Assembly (NCBI RefSeq): GCF_035593985.1
Contig: NZ_CP141587.1
Coordinates: 1,541,001 to 1,605,000, forward strand
Source: Sphingomonas sp. LY29
GTDB taxonomy: Bacteria; Pseudomonadota; Alphaproteobacteria; Sphingomonadales; Sphingomonadaceae
Length of the DNA: 64,000 nt
Reading direction: 5' to 3'
Each line of letters begins with the position of its first letter. Position 1 is the stretch's first letter. Both the position numbers and the translations under genes were made by a program. Shown here piece after piece: positions 28,230 to 36,595 of the stretch. Below the pieces are notes generated by a model that had not been told where the DNA came from, did not search any database, and saw only the letters and a program-made list of their open reading frames with translations.

Positions 28230-29012
28230 TTAGAGCGCGAAGCTTTCGCCGAGATAGAGCCGGCGGACATTCTCGTCGGCGACCAGCGCCTGCGGCGTTC
28301 CTTCGAACAGCACCTGGCCATCGTAGATGATGCAGGCGCGGTCGACGATATCGAGCGTCTCGCGCACGTTATGGTCGGTGATCAGCACGCCGATGTCGCG
28401 CTGCTTCAGTTCCTTGACCAGGTCGCGGATGTCGCTGATCGAAATCGGGTCGATGCCCGCGAACGGTTCGTCGAGCAGCATGATCGACGGATCGGCCGCC
28501 AGCGCGCGCGCGATCTCGCAGCGGCGCCGCTCGCCCCCCGACAGCGCCATCGCCGGTGAAGTGCGCAAGCCCGTCAGGCCGAACTCGCCAAGCAATTGCT
28601 CAAGCCGGTCGGAGCGGGTGGCGCGGTCGGGCTCGGTCACTTCGAGCACCGCCAGGATATTCTGCTCGACCGTCATCCCGCGGAAGATCGAGGTTTCCTG
28701 CGGCAGATAGCCGAGCCCGAGGATCGCGCGGCGATACATCGGCAGCTGGGTTATATCGCGCTGGTCGAGGAAGATGCGGCCGGCGTCGGGACGGACGAGC
28801 CCCATCACCGAATAGAAGCAGGTCGTCTTGCCCGCGCCGTTGGGGCCGAGCAGGCCGACGACTTCGCCTCGCGACACGCTCAGGCTGACGTCGTGAAGCA
28901 CCGCGCGCTTGTCATACGCCTTGGCGATCGAGCGCACTTCGAGCCCGCGCACGGGCTGACCCGACACCGCGGGCGCGCTCGCCTCGGGCTCGACCAGGAG
29001 CGCTTCGTTCAT
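28230..29012 (-). CDS. lptB: LPS export ABC transporter ATP-binding protein
   Basis: A 260-residue ABC ATPase with Walker [15 protein letters not shown]-loop LPQETSIFRG, signature LSGGERRRCEIARAL, Walker B IMLLDEPFAGIDP and the switch His in LITDHNVRET. These match LptB, which powers LPS extraction by LptFG from the inner membrane. The N-terminus has an extra 20-25 residue stretch with low homology. It sits between lptA and rpoN, as is typical for this class. Confidence 0.96.
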   Translation of the reverse strand: MNEALLVEPEASAPAVSGQPVRGLEVRSIAKAYDKRAVLHDVSLSVSRGEVVGLLGPNGAGKTTCFYSVMGLVRPDAGRIFLDQRDITQLPMYRRAILGLGYLPQETSIFRGMTVEQNILAVLEVTEPDRATRSDRLEQLLGEFGLTGLRTSPAMALSGGERRRCEIARALAADPSIMLLDEPFAGIDPISISDIRDLVKELKQRDIGVLITDHNVRETLDIVDRACIIYDGQVLFEGTPQALVADENVRRLYLGESFAL

Positions 29013-29017
29013 CGTGT

Positions 29018-29551
29018 CTAGTTGCGCTGCGGCACGGTGAAGCGGCCGGTGACCCGTCCGCCGCGTTGGTTGATGCCGCGCACCCCGCCGTCCATCACGG
29101 CGCGTCCGGTGTCGAGGTCGAGCGTCAGCCGCCCGCCGGTCAGATAGGAGGCGCCGCGGTCAAGGCGGACGTTGCCGACCATCGTGATCAGCCCCTTGTT
29201 GAGGTCGTAGACGGCGAAGTCACCGCGCGCGGTCTCGCTCGGGCTGGTCACCGTCACGCCGCCGCTGGCGTCGATGCGGTTGATGTCGATCCCGTCGGTG
29301 TTGGCATAGGCCAGCGTCAGCCGTGCCGTGCGGAGCGTGAGGTCGCCCTGCCGGACGACGACGTTGCCCGCGAAGATTGCGCGGTCAGCACGATCCTGTG
29401 CTTCCGCGCGGTCGGCGGAAAGGTCGATCGGCGCCTTGCTGTTGTGGCCTTTAAGCGCCGACACTCCGCTCTGCGCGCCGGCCATCCCCGCGCCGAACAG
29501 CGCGGTGGCGATGGCGGCAATCAGGATCGGCGAACGCTTCATGCCCCTCAT
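29018..29551 (-). CDS. lptA: LPS transport periplasmic protein LptA
   Basis: A 177-residue OstA-family protein: signal peptide ending near MAGAQ, then a beta-jellyroll with KAPIDLSADRAEAQDR, AIFAGNVVVRQGDLTLR and MVGNVRLDRGASYLTGGRLTLDL. It forms the periplasmic bridge carrying LPS to LptDE. The ATG at 29551 overlaps the lptC stop (ATGA) and has AGGGG about 8 bases upstream; an ATG at 29542 is an alternative start. Confidence 0.92.
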   Translation of the reverse strand: MRGMKRSPILIAAIATALFGAGMAGAQSGVSALKGHNSKAPIDLSADRAEAQDRADRAIFAGNVVVRQGDLTLRTARLTLAYANTDGIDINRIDASGGVTVTSPSETARGDFAVYDLNKGLITMVGNVRLDRGASYLTGGRLTLDLDTGRAVMDGGVRGINQRGGRVTGRFTVPQRN

Positions 29552-30186
29552 CTGACCGCCCCTTGCCGGATTTTCAAGCGCACGCCCTGATCGAGCGTCA
29601 CCGTGCGAGCCTCAAGGTCGGCGCTGAGCCGACCCGCGCTGAATTCGCCAAGCTCCATCGTCCCCGTTACCGCGCCCTTCGACTGCATCCGGCGCGAGCC
29701 CATGTCGACCGTCACGTCGCGGGTGTTGAGGCTATAGCCGTCGGGTCCGGCGACCTGCACCGGGCCGTCGATCGACACCTGTTCGTTGTCGAGGTCGTAG
29801 CGGCCACGCAGCGCATCGATGCTGACCGCCCCGCGCGGCATCGCCAGGCTGGCACGAATGCCCTCGATCGACACGATCGGCACGTCGCTCGACGGCTGGA
29901 CCGCGCGGTTGGCGACGACTTCGAACGCTTGGTTCTTTTCGTCGCGGCCGACATAGCGCGCCGATTCGACCCGCATCCGCTCGGCGGCCTCGTCGACCTT
30001 GTTCTTGTCGAGGATAAAGCTGACTTCGCCCTTCTGTTCGAACGGCGCGATCGCAAGCAACAGCACCAACCCGCCGATCACGATCGGCAGGCCGAACTTG
30101 GCCGCCCGGACCGTCTTGTCGTGACGGCTCCCCGGTTCGGCCCAGTGGCGCTTGATCGCGCGATCCTTGGTGGCGGCGTCGGACAT
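29548..30186 (-). CDS. lptC: LPS export protein LptC
   Basis: A 212-residue protein with a single N-terminal membrane anchor (FGLPIVIGGLVLLLAIAPF, about 35-53) and a periplasmic LptC-type domain (RYVGRDEKNQAFEVVANRAV, GRYDLDNEQVSIDGPV, GFSAGRLSADL-like closing strands). It takes LPS from LptBFG and hands it to LptA. Overlap with lptA and only 5 bases to the RNase D gene upstream indicate one operon. Confidence 0.9.
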   Translation of the reverse strand: MSDAATKDRAIKRHWAEPGSRHDKTVRAAKFGLPIVIGGLVLLLAIAPFEQKGEVSFILDKNKVDEAAERMRVESARYVGRDEKNQAFEVVANRAVQPSSDVPIVSIEGIRASLAMPRGAVSIDALRGRYDLDNEQVSIDGPVQVAGPDGYSLNTRDVTVDMGSRRMQSKGAVTGTMELGEFSAGRLSADLEARTVTLDQGVRLKIRQGAVR

Positions 30187-30191
30187 TGGGT

Positions 30192-30815
30192 TTAGCTGTG
30201 CGCGAAGATGTCGTCTTCGGCCCAGCCGGCTAGGTCGAGCAGCGCGCGCGCCGGAAGAAAATCGAAGCAGGCCTGCGCCAGCTCGACCCGATTCTCGCGC
30301 TCCAGCCGGATGTCGAGCTTGGCTTTCAACTGGTGGAGATAGCGCACGTCGCTCGCGGCATATTCGCGCTGCGCGTCGCTGATCTCGGCCGCGCCCCAGT
30401 CGCTGGTTTGCTGCTGCTTCGACAGGTCCTGGCCAAGCAATTCCTTGACCAGTTCCTTCAGGCCATGGCGGTCGGTGTAGGTGCGGATCAGCTTTGACGC
30501 GGTGCGCGTACAATACAGCGGCGCGGCCATGATGCCGAGGTAGGCCCGCATGATGGCGATGTCGAACCGCGCGAAATGGTAGAGCTTCAAGCGCTCGGGA
30601 TCGGCCAGCAGCTTCTTCAGGTTCGGCGCGGCATAGTCGCTGTCGGGACCGAATCGCACGAGATGCTCGGTGCCGCTGCCGTCAGACAGTTGCACCAGGC
30701 ACAGCCGGTCGCGGCCCGGGATCAGGCCCATCGCCTCGGTATCGACCGCGATCGCCGCGTCGGGCGCGAACAATTCACCGGCGGGAAGATCTTCTTCGTG
30801 AAAGTGGATGCTCAT
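30192..30815 (-). CDS. rnd: Ribonuclease D (short form)
   Basis: A 207-residue DEDDy 3'-5' exonuclease: Exo I AVDTEAMGL (Asp/Glu), Exo II HFARFDIAIM (Asp) and Exo III REYAASDVRYL (Tyr and Asp). It lacks the C-terminal HRDC domains of E. coli RNase D, as is usual for the short alphaproteobacterial form. It trims tRNA and small RNA 3' ends. It is the first gene of the lpt-rpoN operon. MSIHFHEED is the likely start; GAGGAAA lies 14 bases upstream, too far for a good ribosome site. Confidence 0.9.
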   Translation of the reverse strand: MSIHFHEEDLPAGELFAPDAAIAVDTEAMGLIPGRDRLCLVQLSDGSGTEHLVRFGPDSDYAAPNLKKLLADPERLKLYHFARFDIAIMRAYLGIMAAPLYCTRTASKLIRTYTDRHGLKELVKELLGQDLSKQQQTSDWGAAEISDAQREYAASDVRYLHQLKAKLDIRLERENRVELAQACFDFLPARALLDLAGWAEDDIFAHS

Positions 30816-31070
30816 GATTTGACGCGTTTCCTCATAAGGCGTGCCCTGACCTCGGGCGCCTGAACGCGGCGTGACGGCGCGCAGGATTGCCTGCCTTAAT
30901 CGCAATTTGGTCGGTGCTGCCAGCCTTTACCATCGAATCACTAGGATAGCCGCCGTTTTTCCTGTAGAGACTCGCGCCATGCGTGCGGACAATTCCGCGC
31001 GGGTGACCGGTTGCGCCATGCCCAGCGCGTTGGTTTTTCGATGACGGGGCAGAAGAGAGTTTGGATTTCC
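30816..31070. promoter_or_regulatory. Divergent promoter region and long leader of the cold-shock gene
   Basis: The 255 bases separate the RNase D/lpt operon from the cold-shock gene. I see no clear -35/-10 pair for either direction. An in-frame ATG at 31041 exists, but the conserved MGFDRGRKG start at 31071 is more likely. A long structured 5' leader would fit cold-shock regulation; no named riboswitch is recognised. Confidence 0.3.
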
Positions 31071-31964
31071 ATGGGGTTCGATCGAGGGCGTAAGGGTGAC
31101 CGCGGTGGTCGCGGCCGTGACAAGCGCGACGGTTTTGGTGGTGGCGACGAAAGCTTCGGCGGCGGTGACCGCGGCGGTTTCGGTGATCGCGGCGGCTTCG
31201 GCGGCGGTCCGGGCGGCGGCTATGCCGGCCCTGGCGGCGGCGGTGGCGGTGGCTATCGCGGCGGCGGTGGTGGCGGCGGCTACGGCGGTAACGCCGGCGG
31301 CGGTGGCGGTTATCGTGGCGGCGGCGGTGGCGGCGGCTTCGGTGGCGGCGGCGGCGGTGGTTTCGGCGGCGGTGGCGGCGGCGGCGGTGGATTCCGCGGC
31401 GGCGGTGCCGGCGGCGGCATGCCTCCCCAGGTCGTTGGCGAAGGCAAGGGCATCGTCAAATTCTTCAACCCGCAAAAGGGCTTCGGCTTCATCGTCCGTG
31501 ACGATGGCGGCGAAGACGTGTTCGTCCACATCTCGGCAGTCGAGCAGGCAGGCCTGACCGACCTGGCCGACGGCCAGCCGGTGGACTTCACGCTCGTCGA
31601 TCGCGGTGGCCGCATTTCGGCGACCAACCTGAAGATCGACGGCGAGCCGATGGAAGTCGTTCGCACCGGTGCCCCGGCACCGCGCGAAGGCGCCCCTCGC
31701 GATGCCGCCGGCGGTGGCTTCGGCGGACCGCAGCGTCAGCTGACCGGCGAAAAGGCGCAGGGCACCGTCAAGTTCTTCAACGCGATGAAGGGCTTCGGCT
31801 TCATCAGCCGCGATGACGGACAGGCCGATGCCTTCGTCCACATCTCGGCGGTCGAGCGCGCCGGCCTGCCCACGATCAACGAGGGCGACCGGTTCGAGTT
31901 CGACATCGAAGTCGATCGTCGCGGCAAGTTCGCCGCGGTCAACCTGTCGCCCCTCCAGGGCTGA
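31071..31964 (+). CDS. Double cold-shock-domain protein with Gly-rich N-terminus
   Basis: A 297-residue protein. Residues 1-19 are basic (GRKGDRGGRGRDKRD), 20-117 are almost entirely Gly with Arg, Phe and Tyr (RGG/FGG-like), and two cold-shock domains follow (about 123-189 with GIVKFFNPQKGFGFI and 230-297 with GTVKFFNAMKGFGFI). Each CSD has the RNP1 KGFGFI and RNP2 VFVHIS motifs. It should bind single-stranded RNA/DNA as a chaperone. Double CSD proteins are normal in alphaproteobacteria, but the long Gly-rich front is unusual. A strong terminator follows. Confidence 0.9.
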   Translation: MGFDRGRKGDRGGRGRDKRDGFGGGDESFGGGDRGGFGDRGGFGGGPGGGYAGPGGGGGGGYRGGGGGGGYGGNAGGGGGYRGGGGGGGFGGGGGGGFGGGGGGGGGFRGGGAGGGMPPQVVGEGKGIVKFFNPQKGFGFIVRDDGGEDVFVHISAVEQAGLTDLADGQPVDFTLVDRGGRISATNLKIDGEPMEVVRTGAPAPREGAPRDAAGGGFGGPQRQLTGEKAQGTVKFFNAMKGFGFISRDDGQADAFVHISAVERAGLPTINEGDRFEFDIEVDRRGKFAAVNLSPLQG

Positions 31965-31986
31965 TCGGTCGATCCGACAAGAATGG

Positions 31987-32017
31987 GCCCGCCCGGAGCG
32001 ATCCGGGCGGGCTTTTT
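31987..32017 (+). terminator. Rho-independent terminator of the cold-shock gene
   Basis: A perfect 10-bp GC stem, GCCCGCCCGG (31987-31996) with CCGGGCGGGC (32003-32012), loop AGCGAT, followed by TTTTT (32013-32017). It lies 23 bases after the stop. Confidence 0.93.
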
Positions 32018-32047
32018 CGTGGGCATCGATTGGGGCATGAACTGCCG

Positions 32048-32566
32048 ATGCACCTCGAACCCGCCCGGCCCGACGACATCCCCACGCTCCATGCGCTGAT
32101 CGAAAGCGCCTATCGTGGCGAGAGCGCGCGGCAGGGCTGGAGCCACGAGGCCGACCTGCTCGATGGTCAACGCACCGATACCGAGGCACTCACCGACACG
32201 ATTGCCGATCCGGCGCAGCGCTTGCTGGTGCTTCGCGATGGCGACCGCATCGACGGCTGCATCGCGCTGACCGACAAGGGGGAAGGGCTGGTCTATGTCG
32301 GCATGGTCACGGTTGCTCCCGATCTGCAGGCGGGCGGGATCGGCCGGATGCTGCTCGCGGCGGCCGAAGACCGTGCCCGCGAAGATTTCGACGCGACTCG
32401 GGCGGAAATGACGGTGATCGAACAGCGCGCCGAACTGATCGCCTGGTATGAACGGCGCGGGTATCGCCTGACCGGCGAGCGCCGCCCTTTTCCCGCTACT
32501 GACCCGCGCTTCGGCCTTCCCAAGCGCGACGACCTCGCCTTCGTGGTGCTCGAAAAACCGCTCTAG
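32048..32566 (+). CDS. GNAT family N-acetyltransferase
   Basis: A 172-residue acetyltransferase: N-terminal LEPARPDDIPTLHALIESAY, the acetyl-CoA motif A VGMVTVAPDLQAGGIGRMLLAAAE and the late ERRGYRLTGERRPFP typical of the family. The acceptor is unknown. ATG at 32048 is used because homology starts there. The stop codon is shared as CTAG with the convergent DNA ligase gene. Confidence 0.87.
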   Translation: MHLEPARPDDIPTLHALIESAYRGESARQGWSHEADLLDGQRTDTEALTDTIADPAQRLLVLRDGDRIDGCIALTDKGEGLVYVGMVTVAPDLQAGGIGRMLLAAAEDRAREDFDATRAEMTVIEQRAELIAWYERRGYRLTGERRPFPATDPRFGLPKRDDLAFVVLEKPL

Positions 32567-34161
32567 GTCGCCAGCGCCAACAGCGTCTCGACGCGATCGG
32601 CCTCGTGCGCCGGCTTGTCATCGCGGATTCGGCTGATCCGGGGAAAGCGCATCGCCAATCCCGACTTGTGCCGCTTCGACGCGTGGATCGAATCGAACGC
32701 GACTTCGAGGACGAGCGACTTTTCGACCTCGCGCACCGGTCCGAAGCGATTGAGCGTGTTGTTGCGAACGAACTTGTCGAGCCACTTCAGCTCTTCATCG
32801 GTGAAGCCGAAATAGGCCTTGCCGACCGGCAGCAATTCGCCCGCCTCGTTCCAGCAGCCGAAGGTGTAGTCGCTGTAGTAGCTCGATCGCTTCCCTGACC
32901 CGCGCTGCGCGTACATCATCACGCAGTCGGCGGTGAGCGGGTCGCGCTTCCACTTGTACCATAAGCCGACGCGGCGCCCGGCGACGTAGGGCGAATCGCG
33001 GCGCTTGAGCATCATGCCCTCAACGCCCTCGTCGCGCACGCCGGCGCGCTTTTCCTCAAGCGCTTCGAAGCTGTCGGCCTCGATCAGGCGCGACAGGTCG
33101 AAGCGGTCGCTGTCGAGACTGGCGACGAACGCTTCGAGCCGCGTGCGCCGGTCCTCCCAGCCTAGCGCGCGCAGATCCTCGTCGCCGTCGAACAGGATGT
33201 CGTACAGTCGGACGAAGGCAGGGAATTGGCCCTGCACCTTGGCGCTGACGTTCTTGCGGCCGAGCCGCTGCTGGAGCGCGTTGAAGCTGGCGGCGGCGCC
33301 GCCGTGCGAATCGGCGCCCTGCGTTTCGCCGCGCACCAGCAATTCGCCGTCGAGCACGCCCTTGGTCGCGAACGCCTCGGCAATGTCGGGAAAGCTTCCC
33401 GAAATGTCGTCGCCGGTGCGGCTGTAGAGGCGCGTGTCGCCGCCGGCGTGGACCAGCTGGATGCGGATGCCATCCCATTTCCACTCGGCGGCATAATCGG
33501 CGAGATCGACGCGGCCCTCGTCGAGCGGATGCGCGAGCATGAAGGGCCGGAACACCGGGATGTCCTTGGCGGTCGGCTGCTCGGCGCGGCCTTCGCCCCA
33601 GTCGAACAGTTCGGCATAGGGCGGCTTTAACCCGTGCCATACCTCCTCGACCTGCTCGACGTCGAGGCCGAAGGCGTCGGCCAGCGCCTGCTTGGCCAGC
33701 CGCGCGGAAATGCCGACGCGCAGCGCGCCGGTGGCGAGCTTGAGGATCGCGAATCGCCCCGACGCGTCGAGGTGATCGAGCATGTCGGCAAGGACCTTCG
33801 GCGCGTCGGACCGACTGGCGCTGCGAAGCCGGTCGACCGCGTCGCTAAGCCGGATCGAGCCGTCGTCGACCTCGCCCGGCTCGCCTTCGGGGGCTGGCCA
33901 CAGCAGCGACACCGTCTCGGCCATGTCGCCGACATAGTCGCGGCTCATCTTCAGAAGCACCGGGTCGATCCGCTCCTCCGCCAGCGCGCGGACCACCGCC
34001 GGCTTCACCGCGGGAATGTCGAGGGTACTCGTCAGCGCCGCGAGCGCGAGGCCGCGATCGGGATCGGGGGTGGACTTCAAATAGTCGCCGATCAGCGTCA
34101 GCTTGCTGTTGCGCGATCGCGTGTAGACGAGGTCGTCGAGCAGCTGGGAAAAGGCGCGCAT
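32563..34161 (-). CDS. ATP-dependent DNA ligase (bacterial cisplatin-response type)
   Basis: A 532-residue ligase with an N-terminal helical DNA-binding domain (1-200), the nucleotidyltransferase domain with the adenylation motif EWKWDGIR (Lys228), motif III VLDGELLV, motif IV GVEGMMLKRRDSPY, motif V WYKWKRD and a C-terminal OB fold. This type is often linked to cisplatin or alkylation tolerance and, in many genomes, to a metallo-beta-lactamase exonuclease and an Lhr-like helicase; those partners are not here. It seals nicks in addition to the NAD+-dependent LigA. Its stop overlaps the acetyltransferase stop. Confidence 0.93.
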   Translation of the reverse strand: MRAFSQLLDDLVYTRSRNSKLTLIGDYLKSTPDPDRGLALAALTSTLDIPAVKPAVVRALAEERIDPVLLKMSRDYVGDMAETVSLLWPAPEGEPGEVDDGSIRLSDAVDRLRSASRSDAPKVLADMLDHLDASGRFAILKLATGALRVGISARLAKQALADAFGLDVEQVEEVWHGLKPPYAELFDWGEGRAEQPTAKDIPVFRPFMLAHPLDEGRVDLADYAAEWKWDGIRIQLVHAGGDTRLYSRTGDDISGSFPDIAEAFATKGVLDGELLVRGETQGADSHGGAAASFNALQQRLGRKNVSAKVQGQFPAFVRLYDILFDGDEDLRALGWEDRRTRLEAFVASLDSDRFDLSRLIEADSFEALEEKRAGVRDEGVEGMMLKRRDSPYVAGRRVGLWYKWKRDPLTADCVMMYAQRGSGKRSSYYSDYTFGCWNEAGELLPVGKAYFGFTDEELKWLDKFVRNNTLNRFGPVREVEKSLVLEVAFDSIHASKRHKSGLAMRFPRISRIRDDKPAHEADRVETLLALAT

Positions 34162-34196
34162 TCCGCCTCAATGCATGAGGGCGGCGCTTGGGTTCC

Positions 34197-34508
34197 TCAG
34201 TGGAGCCGGATCGCCAGCGCGGCGAGGATCGATTCGCGGTCGGCGGCGCGGTCGCTGTCGAGCGCTTCGTCCATGTGGTCGAGGCAGGCGCGCGTCGCCT
34301 GCGCATGGCCCGGCATCATCGCATGGTGCGCGCCATAGTCGGCCAGCCCCTCCAGCGCGGTCAGCCCATGGTCGGCGGCCAGCGCACGGATCGCTTCCAT
34401 CCGCGCGGCGATGTCCACTGGACGAAGTCGCGAGACGCGACGTTCGATGTCGGCGATGCGATCGCCGATTCGGGCGCGGACGATGTTGAGCGACTCGGAA
34501 GCGGCCAT
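34197..34508 (-). CDS. Small hypothetical protein
   Basis: A 103-residue protein, SESLNIVRARIGDRIADIERRVSRLRP at the front (likely coiled coil), then a helical His-containing region (DYGAHHAMMPGHAQATRACLDH). I recognise no family. It lies just upstream of the ligase gene on the same strand with 35 bases between, so it may be in the ligase transcript. GAGGA lies 9 bases before the ATG. Coding is supported by GC3 bias and the ribosome site. Confidence 0.6.
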   Translation of the reverse strand: MAASESLNIVRARIGDRIADIERRVSRLRPVDIAARMEAIRALAADHGLTALEGLADYGAHHAMMPGHAQATRACLDHMDEALDSDRAADRESILAALAIRLH

Positions 34509-34587
34509 GACGTTGAATCCTCGTTGGGAGGATCACCGTCGCCGAAAATGGTTAACGCCGAGTCAAAAACCGCGTCGAACCCTGAGG

Positions 34588-34851
34588 TTACTTCGGTCTC
34601 GCCTCGCGCTTTTGCTCGATCTGCTTGGCCAGTTGCTCCCACTCATACCGAGTGCGGCATTCGACGCGGCCATTGGACTTGCGGACGAGGCAGGGCCGCG
34701 ACCGGAGCGTGTCGCTGGGGGGCTGGCTGCTCATCGCCAGATTGCTGAAGTGACGGGCCGAGCCGGTCGAGACGCTTCCGCCCACGGTCTGCGACCAGGC
34801 CGGCGCGCAAGCGGCGGAGACGATCGCGAGGGCGCATAATGACTTCATCAT
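34588..34851 (-). CDS. Small secreted hypothetical protein
   Basis: An 87-residue protein with a clear signal peptide (MMKSLCALAIVSAACAPAWSQ, cleavage after AWS) and a short Ser-rich then Arg/Cys-containing body (RPCLVRKSNGRVECRTRYEWEQLAKQ). The two cysteines could form a disulphide. AAGGAG lies 6 bases before the first of two tandem ATGs. It is divergent from rpmG. No known family is recognised. Confidence 0.65.
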   Translation of the reverse strand: MMKSLCALAIVSAACAPAWSQTVGGSVSTGSARHFSNLAMSSQPPSDTLRSRPCLVRKSNGRVECRTRYEWEQLAKQIEQKREARPK

Positions 34852-35023
34852 AAGCAACTCCTTCGTTCGGCATGGATACATGAGGCGCGTCCTGCGGTAA
34901 ATCGACGGTCGCTGGCGCGGGTGTCGGCTGCCTTGACTTTTGACCCCTGCGCCGCCATTGGGCGCGGGTTCGGGCGGCGTCATGCGCCGCCTTCATATTT
35001 TCTAGCGCACCAGGATATTTGCG

Positions 35024-35191
35024 ATGGCCAAGCCGGCAACCATCAAGATCAAGCTCGTCAGCACGGCTGACACCGGCTTTTTCTATGTGACCAAGAAGAA
35101 CCCGCGCAACACGACCGAGAAGATGTCGTTCCGCAAGTACGACCCGGTCGCGCGCAAGCATGTCGAATTCAAGGAAGCGAAGATCAAGTAA
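35024..35191 (+). CDS. rpmG: 50S ribosomal protein L33
   Basis: A 55-residue basic protein: [20 protein letters not shown], then [20 protein letters not shown], then [14 protein letters not shown], a clear L33 of the Cys-free (C-) type, which lacks a zinc ribbon. L33 sits near the E site of the large subunit. AGGA lies 8 bases before the ATG. The gene converges on the DivK-like regulator with only 4 bases between the stops, and a GC-rich hairpin lies just past the stop. Confidence 0.95.
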   Translation: MAKPATIKIKLVSTADTGFFYVTKKNPRNTTEKMSFRKYDPVARKHVEFKEAKIK

Positions 35192-35195
35192 CCCG

Positions 35196-35672
35196 TCAGG
35201 GTTGCCCCGGCTCCGCGCCGGGGTCGATCTTCTGCCTATCGATCGGGGCGGTCTCGGAAACGAGGCCGCCCGATTCGTTTGGCGCTTCCTCGGCGTCGCC
35301 GACAGGGCCGTCTTCCAGCAATTGGTCGACCGTCTCAGCGAATTTCATCACCGAAATCGGTTTGGCGACATAGGCCTGCGCGCCCGCGGCGCGGATTCGC
35401 TCGTCGTCGCCCGCGGCCGAATAAGCGGTCACCGCCATGATCGGGACCCGCTTCAACTCATCGTCGGCGCGAAGCTGCTGCATCAATTCGATCCCGCTGA
35501 TGTGCGGAAGCTGGATGTCGGTAATCACCAGATCGGGGTGGAACGCCCGCGCCGCGTCGAGCGCTTCGCGGCTGTCGGTGACCGGTTCGGTCTCATGCCC
35601 GTGGGCGGTCAGCAGGTCGCAGAACAACTTGATGTTCAGGGCATTGTCCTCGACAACCAGGATCCTGGCCAA
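35196..35672 (-). CDS. divK: DivK-like single-domain response regulator
   Basis: A 158-residue protein: a receiver domain (1-122) with the acidic pair VVEDN, phosphoacceptor Asp52 in ITDIQLPHISG, Thr in AVTAY and Lys in AKPISV. The order of motifs and the NALNIKLFCDLL and AAGDDERIRAAGAQAYVAKPISV segments strongly resemble DivK, the essential cell-cycle phosphorelay regulator in Caulobacter that controls DivL/CckA. The acidic 35-residue tail (NESGGLVSETAPID) is not part of classical DivK. DUF3572 next door is a typical partner; pleD is not adjacent. Confidence 0.85.
   Translation of the reverse strand: MARILVVEDNALNIKLFCDLLTAHGHETEPVTDSREALDAARAFHPDLVITDIQLPHISGIELMQQLRADDELKRVPIMAVTAYSAAGDDERIRAAGAQAYVAKPISVMKFAETVDQLLEDGPVGDAEEAPNESGGLVSETAPIDRQKIDPGAEPGQP
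35205..35223 (+). terminator. Possible rpmG terminator hairpin within the divK 3' end
   Basis: CCCCGGC (35205-35211) pairs with GCCGGGG (35217-35223) around a 5-base loop, 14 bases after the rpmG stop. Only a weak pyrimidine run follows. It lies within the last codons of the convergent divK gene. Confidence 0.35.
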
Positions 35673-35720
35673 TAGCTAAACCCCTGACAATCGAACGCGT
35701 GACTTCCCGACAGATAGGCG

Positions 35721-35987
35721 ATGTTGACCCATCCGACAAATGACCCAGAGGCGCTTGCCCTGGCCGCGCTGGCGGCGACGCTTAGCGACGAGCGCCGCGC
35801 GCGCCGCTTCCTCGACCTGACCGGGCTTGAGGTCGACGAGCTTCGCGAGCGTGCCGGCGAGACCTCGATCCTCGCCGCGACGCTCGAATTCCTGGAGAAT
35901 CACGAGCCCGACCTGATCGCGGTGGCCGATGCGATCGGCGTCGCCCCGACGGTGCTGGTTGCGGCGCGATCGGAGCTTGAACGATGA
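35721..35987 (+). CDS. DUF3572 domain protein
   Basis: An 88-residue acidic protein, ALALAALAATLSDERRARRFLDLTGL followed by DELRERAGETSILAATLEFLENHEPDLIA, the DUF3572 pattern. In alphaproteobacteria it usually flanks divK, as here; function unknown. Its stop overlaps the ATG of the following HAD gene (ATGA). Confidence 0.88.
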   Translation: MLTHPTNDPEALALAALAATLSDERRARRFLDLTGLEVDELRERAGETSILAATLEFLENHEPDLIAVADAIGVAPTVLVAARSELER

Positions 35988-36595
35988 ACCGCCCGCTGTT
36001 GATCACCGATTGCGACGAAGTGCTGTTGCACATGGTGTCGCACTTCGACCAATGGCTCGACGAGGCGCACGGGCTCGACTTCGCGTTCGAACGCGGCGGC
36101 TTCGGCGAGGCGATGACCGACAAGGTGACCGGCGAGCCGGTGGCAATCGAGCGCGTGTGGCCGTTGCTCGGCGAATTTTTCGAAACGCAAATGCATCGCC
36201 AGACGCTCGTCCCCGGCGCGCTCGACGCGCTGGGACGGATCGGCGAAGTCGCCGACATCGTCATCCTGACAAACATCCCCCAACTGGCGCACCCGTGGCG
36301 AGTCGACCAGCTCGCCAGCCACGGCATCGCGCACGAAGTAGTGTGCAATTCGGGCGGCAAGGGCGTTCCGGCACGCGAGATTGCCGAGCGCCACCGCGCC
36401 ACCCGCGCCGCCTTCGTCGACGACCTGCCGGTTCACCATGCCTCGGTCGCCAAGCACGCGCCGGAGATTCACCGACTGCACATGGTCGCCGAGCCGCGGC
36501 TGGCCCCGGTCGTTCCCAAGGCCGAGGAAGCCGAGGCGCGAATCGACGATTGGCCGACCGCGACGGGCTGGCTGCTGGAAAGGCTGACCGCATGA
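35984..36595 (+). CDS. HAD superfamily hydrolase
   Basis: A 203-residue HAD-like protein. It starts with the nucleophile motif ITDCDEVLLHM (DxDxV form), has IVILTNIPQLAHPWR (motif II, Ser/Thr), and ATRAAFVDDLPVHH (motif IV, Asp pair). It probably dephosphorylates a small metabolite; the large cap insertion fits C1-type HADs. It overlaps DUF3572 upstream and the SDR gene downstream (ATGA both times). Confidence 0.8.
   Translation: MNRPLLITDCDEVLLHMVSHFDQWLDEAHGLDFAFERGGFGEAMTDKVTGEPVAIERVWPLLGEFFETQMHRQTLVPGALDALGRIGEVADIVILTNIPQLAHPWRVDQLASHGIAHEVVCNSGGKGVPAREIAERHRATRAAFVDDLPVHHASVAKHAPEIHRLHMVAEPRLAPVVPKAEEAEARIDDWPTATGWLLERLTA

Noticed and set aside
35929..36591. An upstream in-frame extension of the SDR gene through the HAD gene
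   Set aside because: The extension overlaps the HAD gene in another frame, has no motifs, and the Rossmann motif begins directly after the ATG at 36592.
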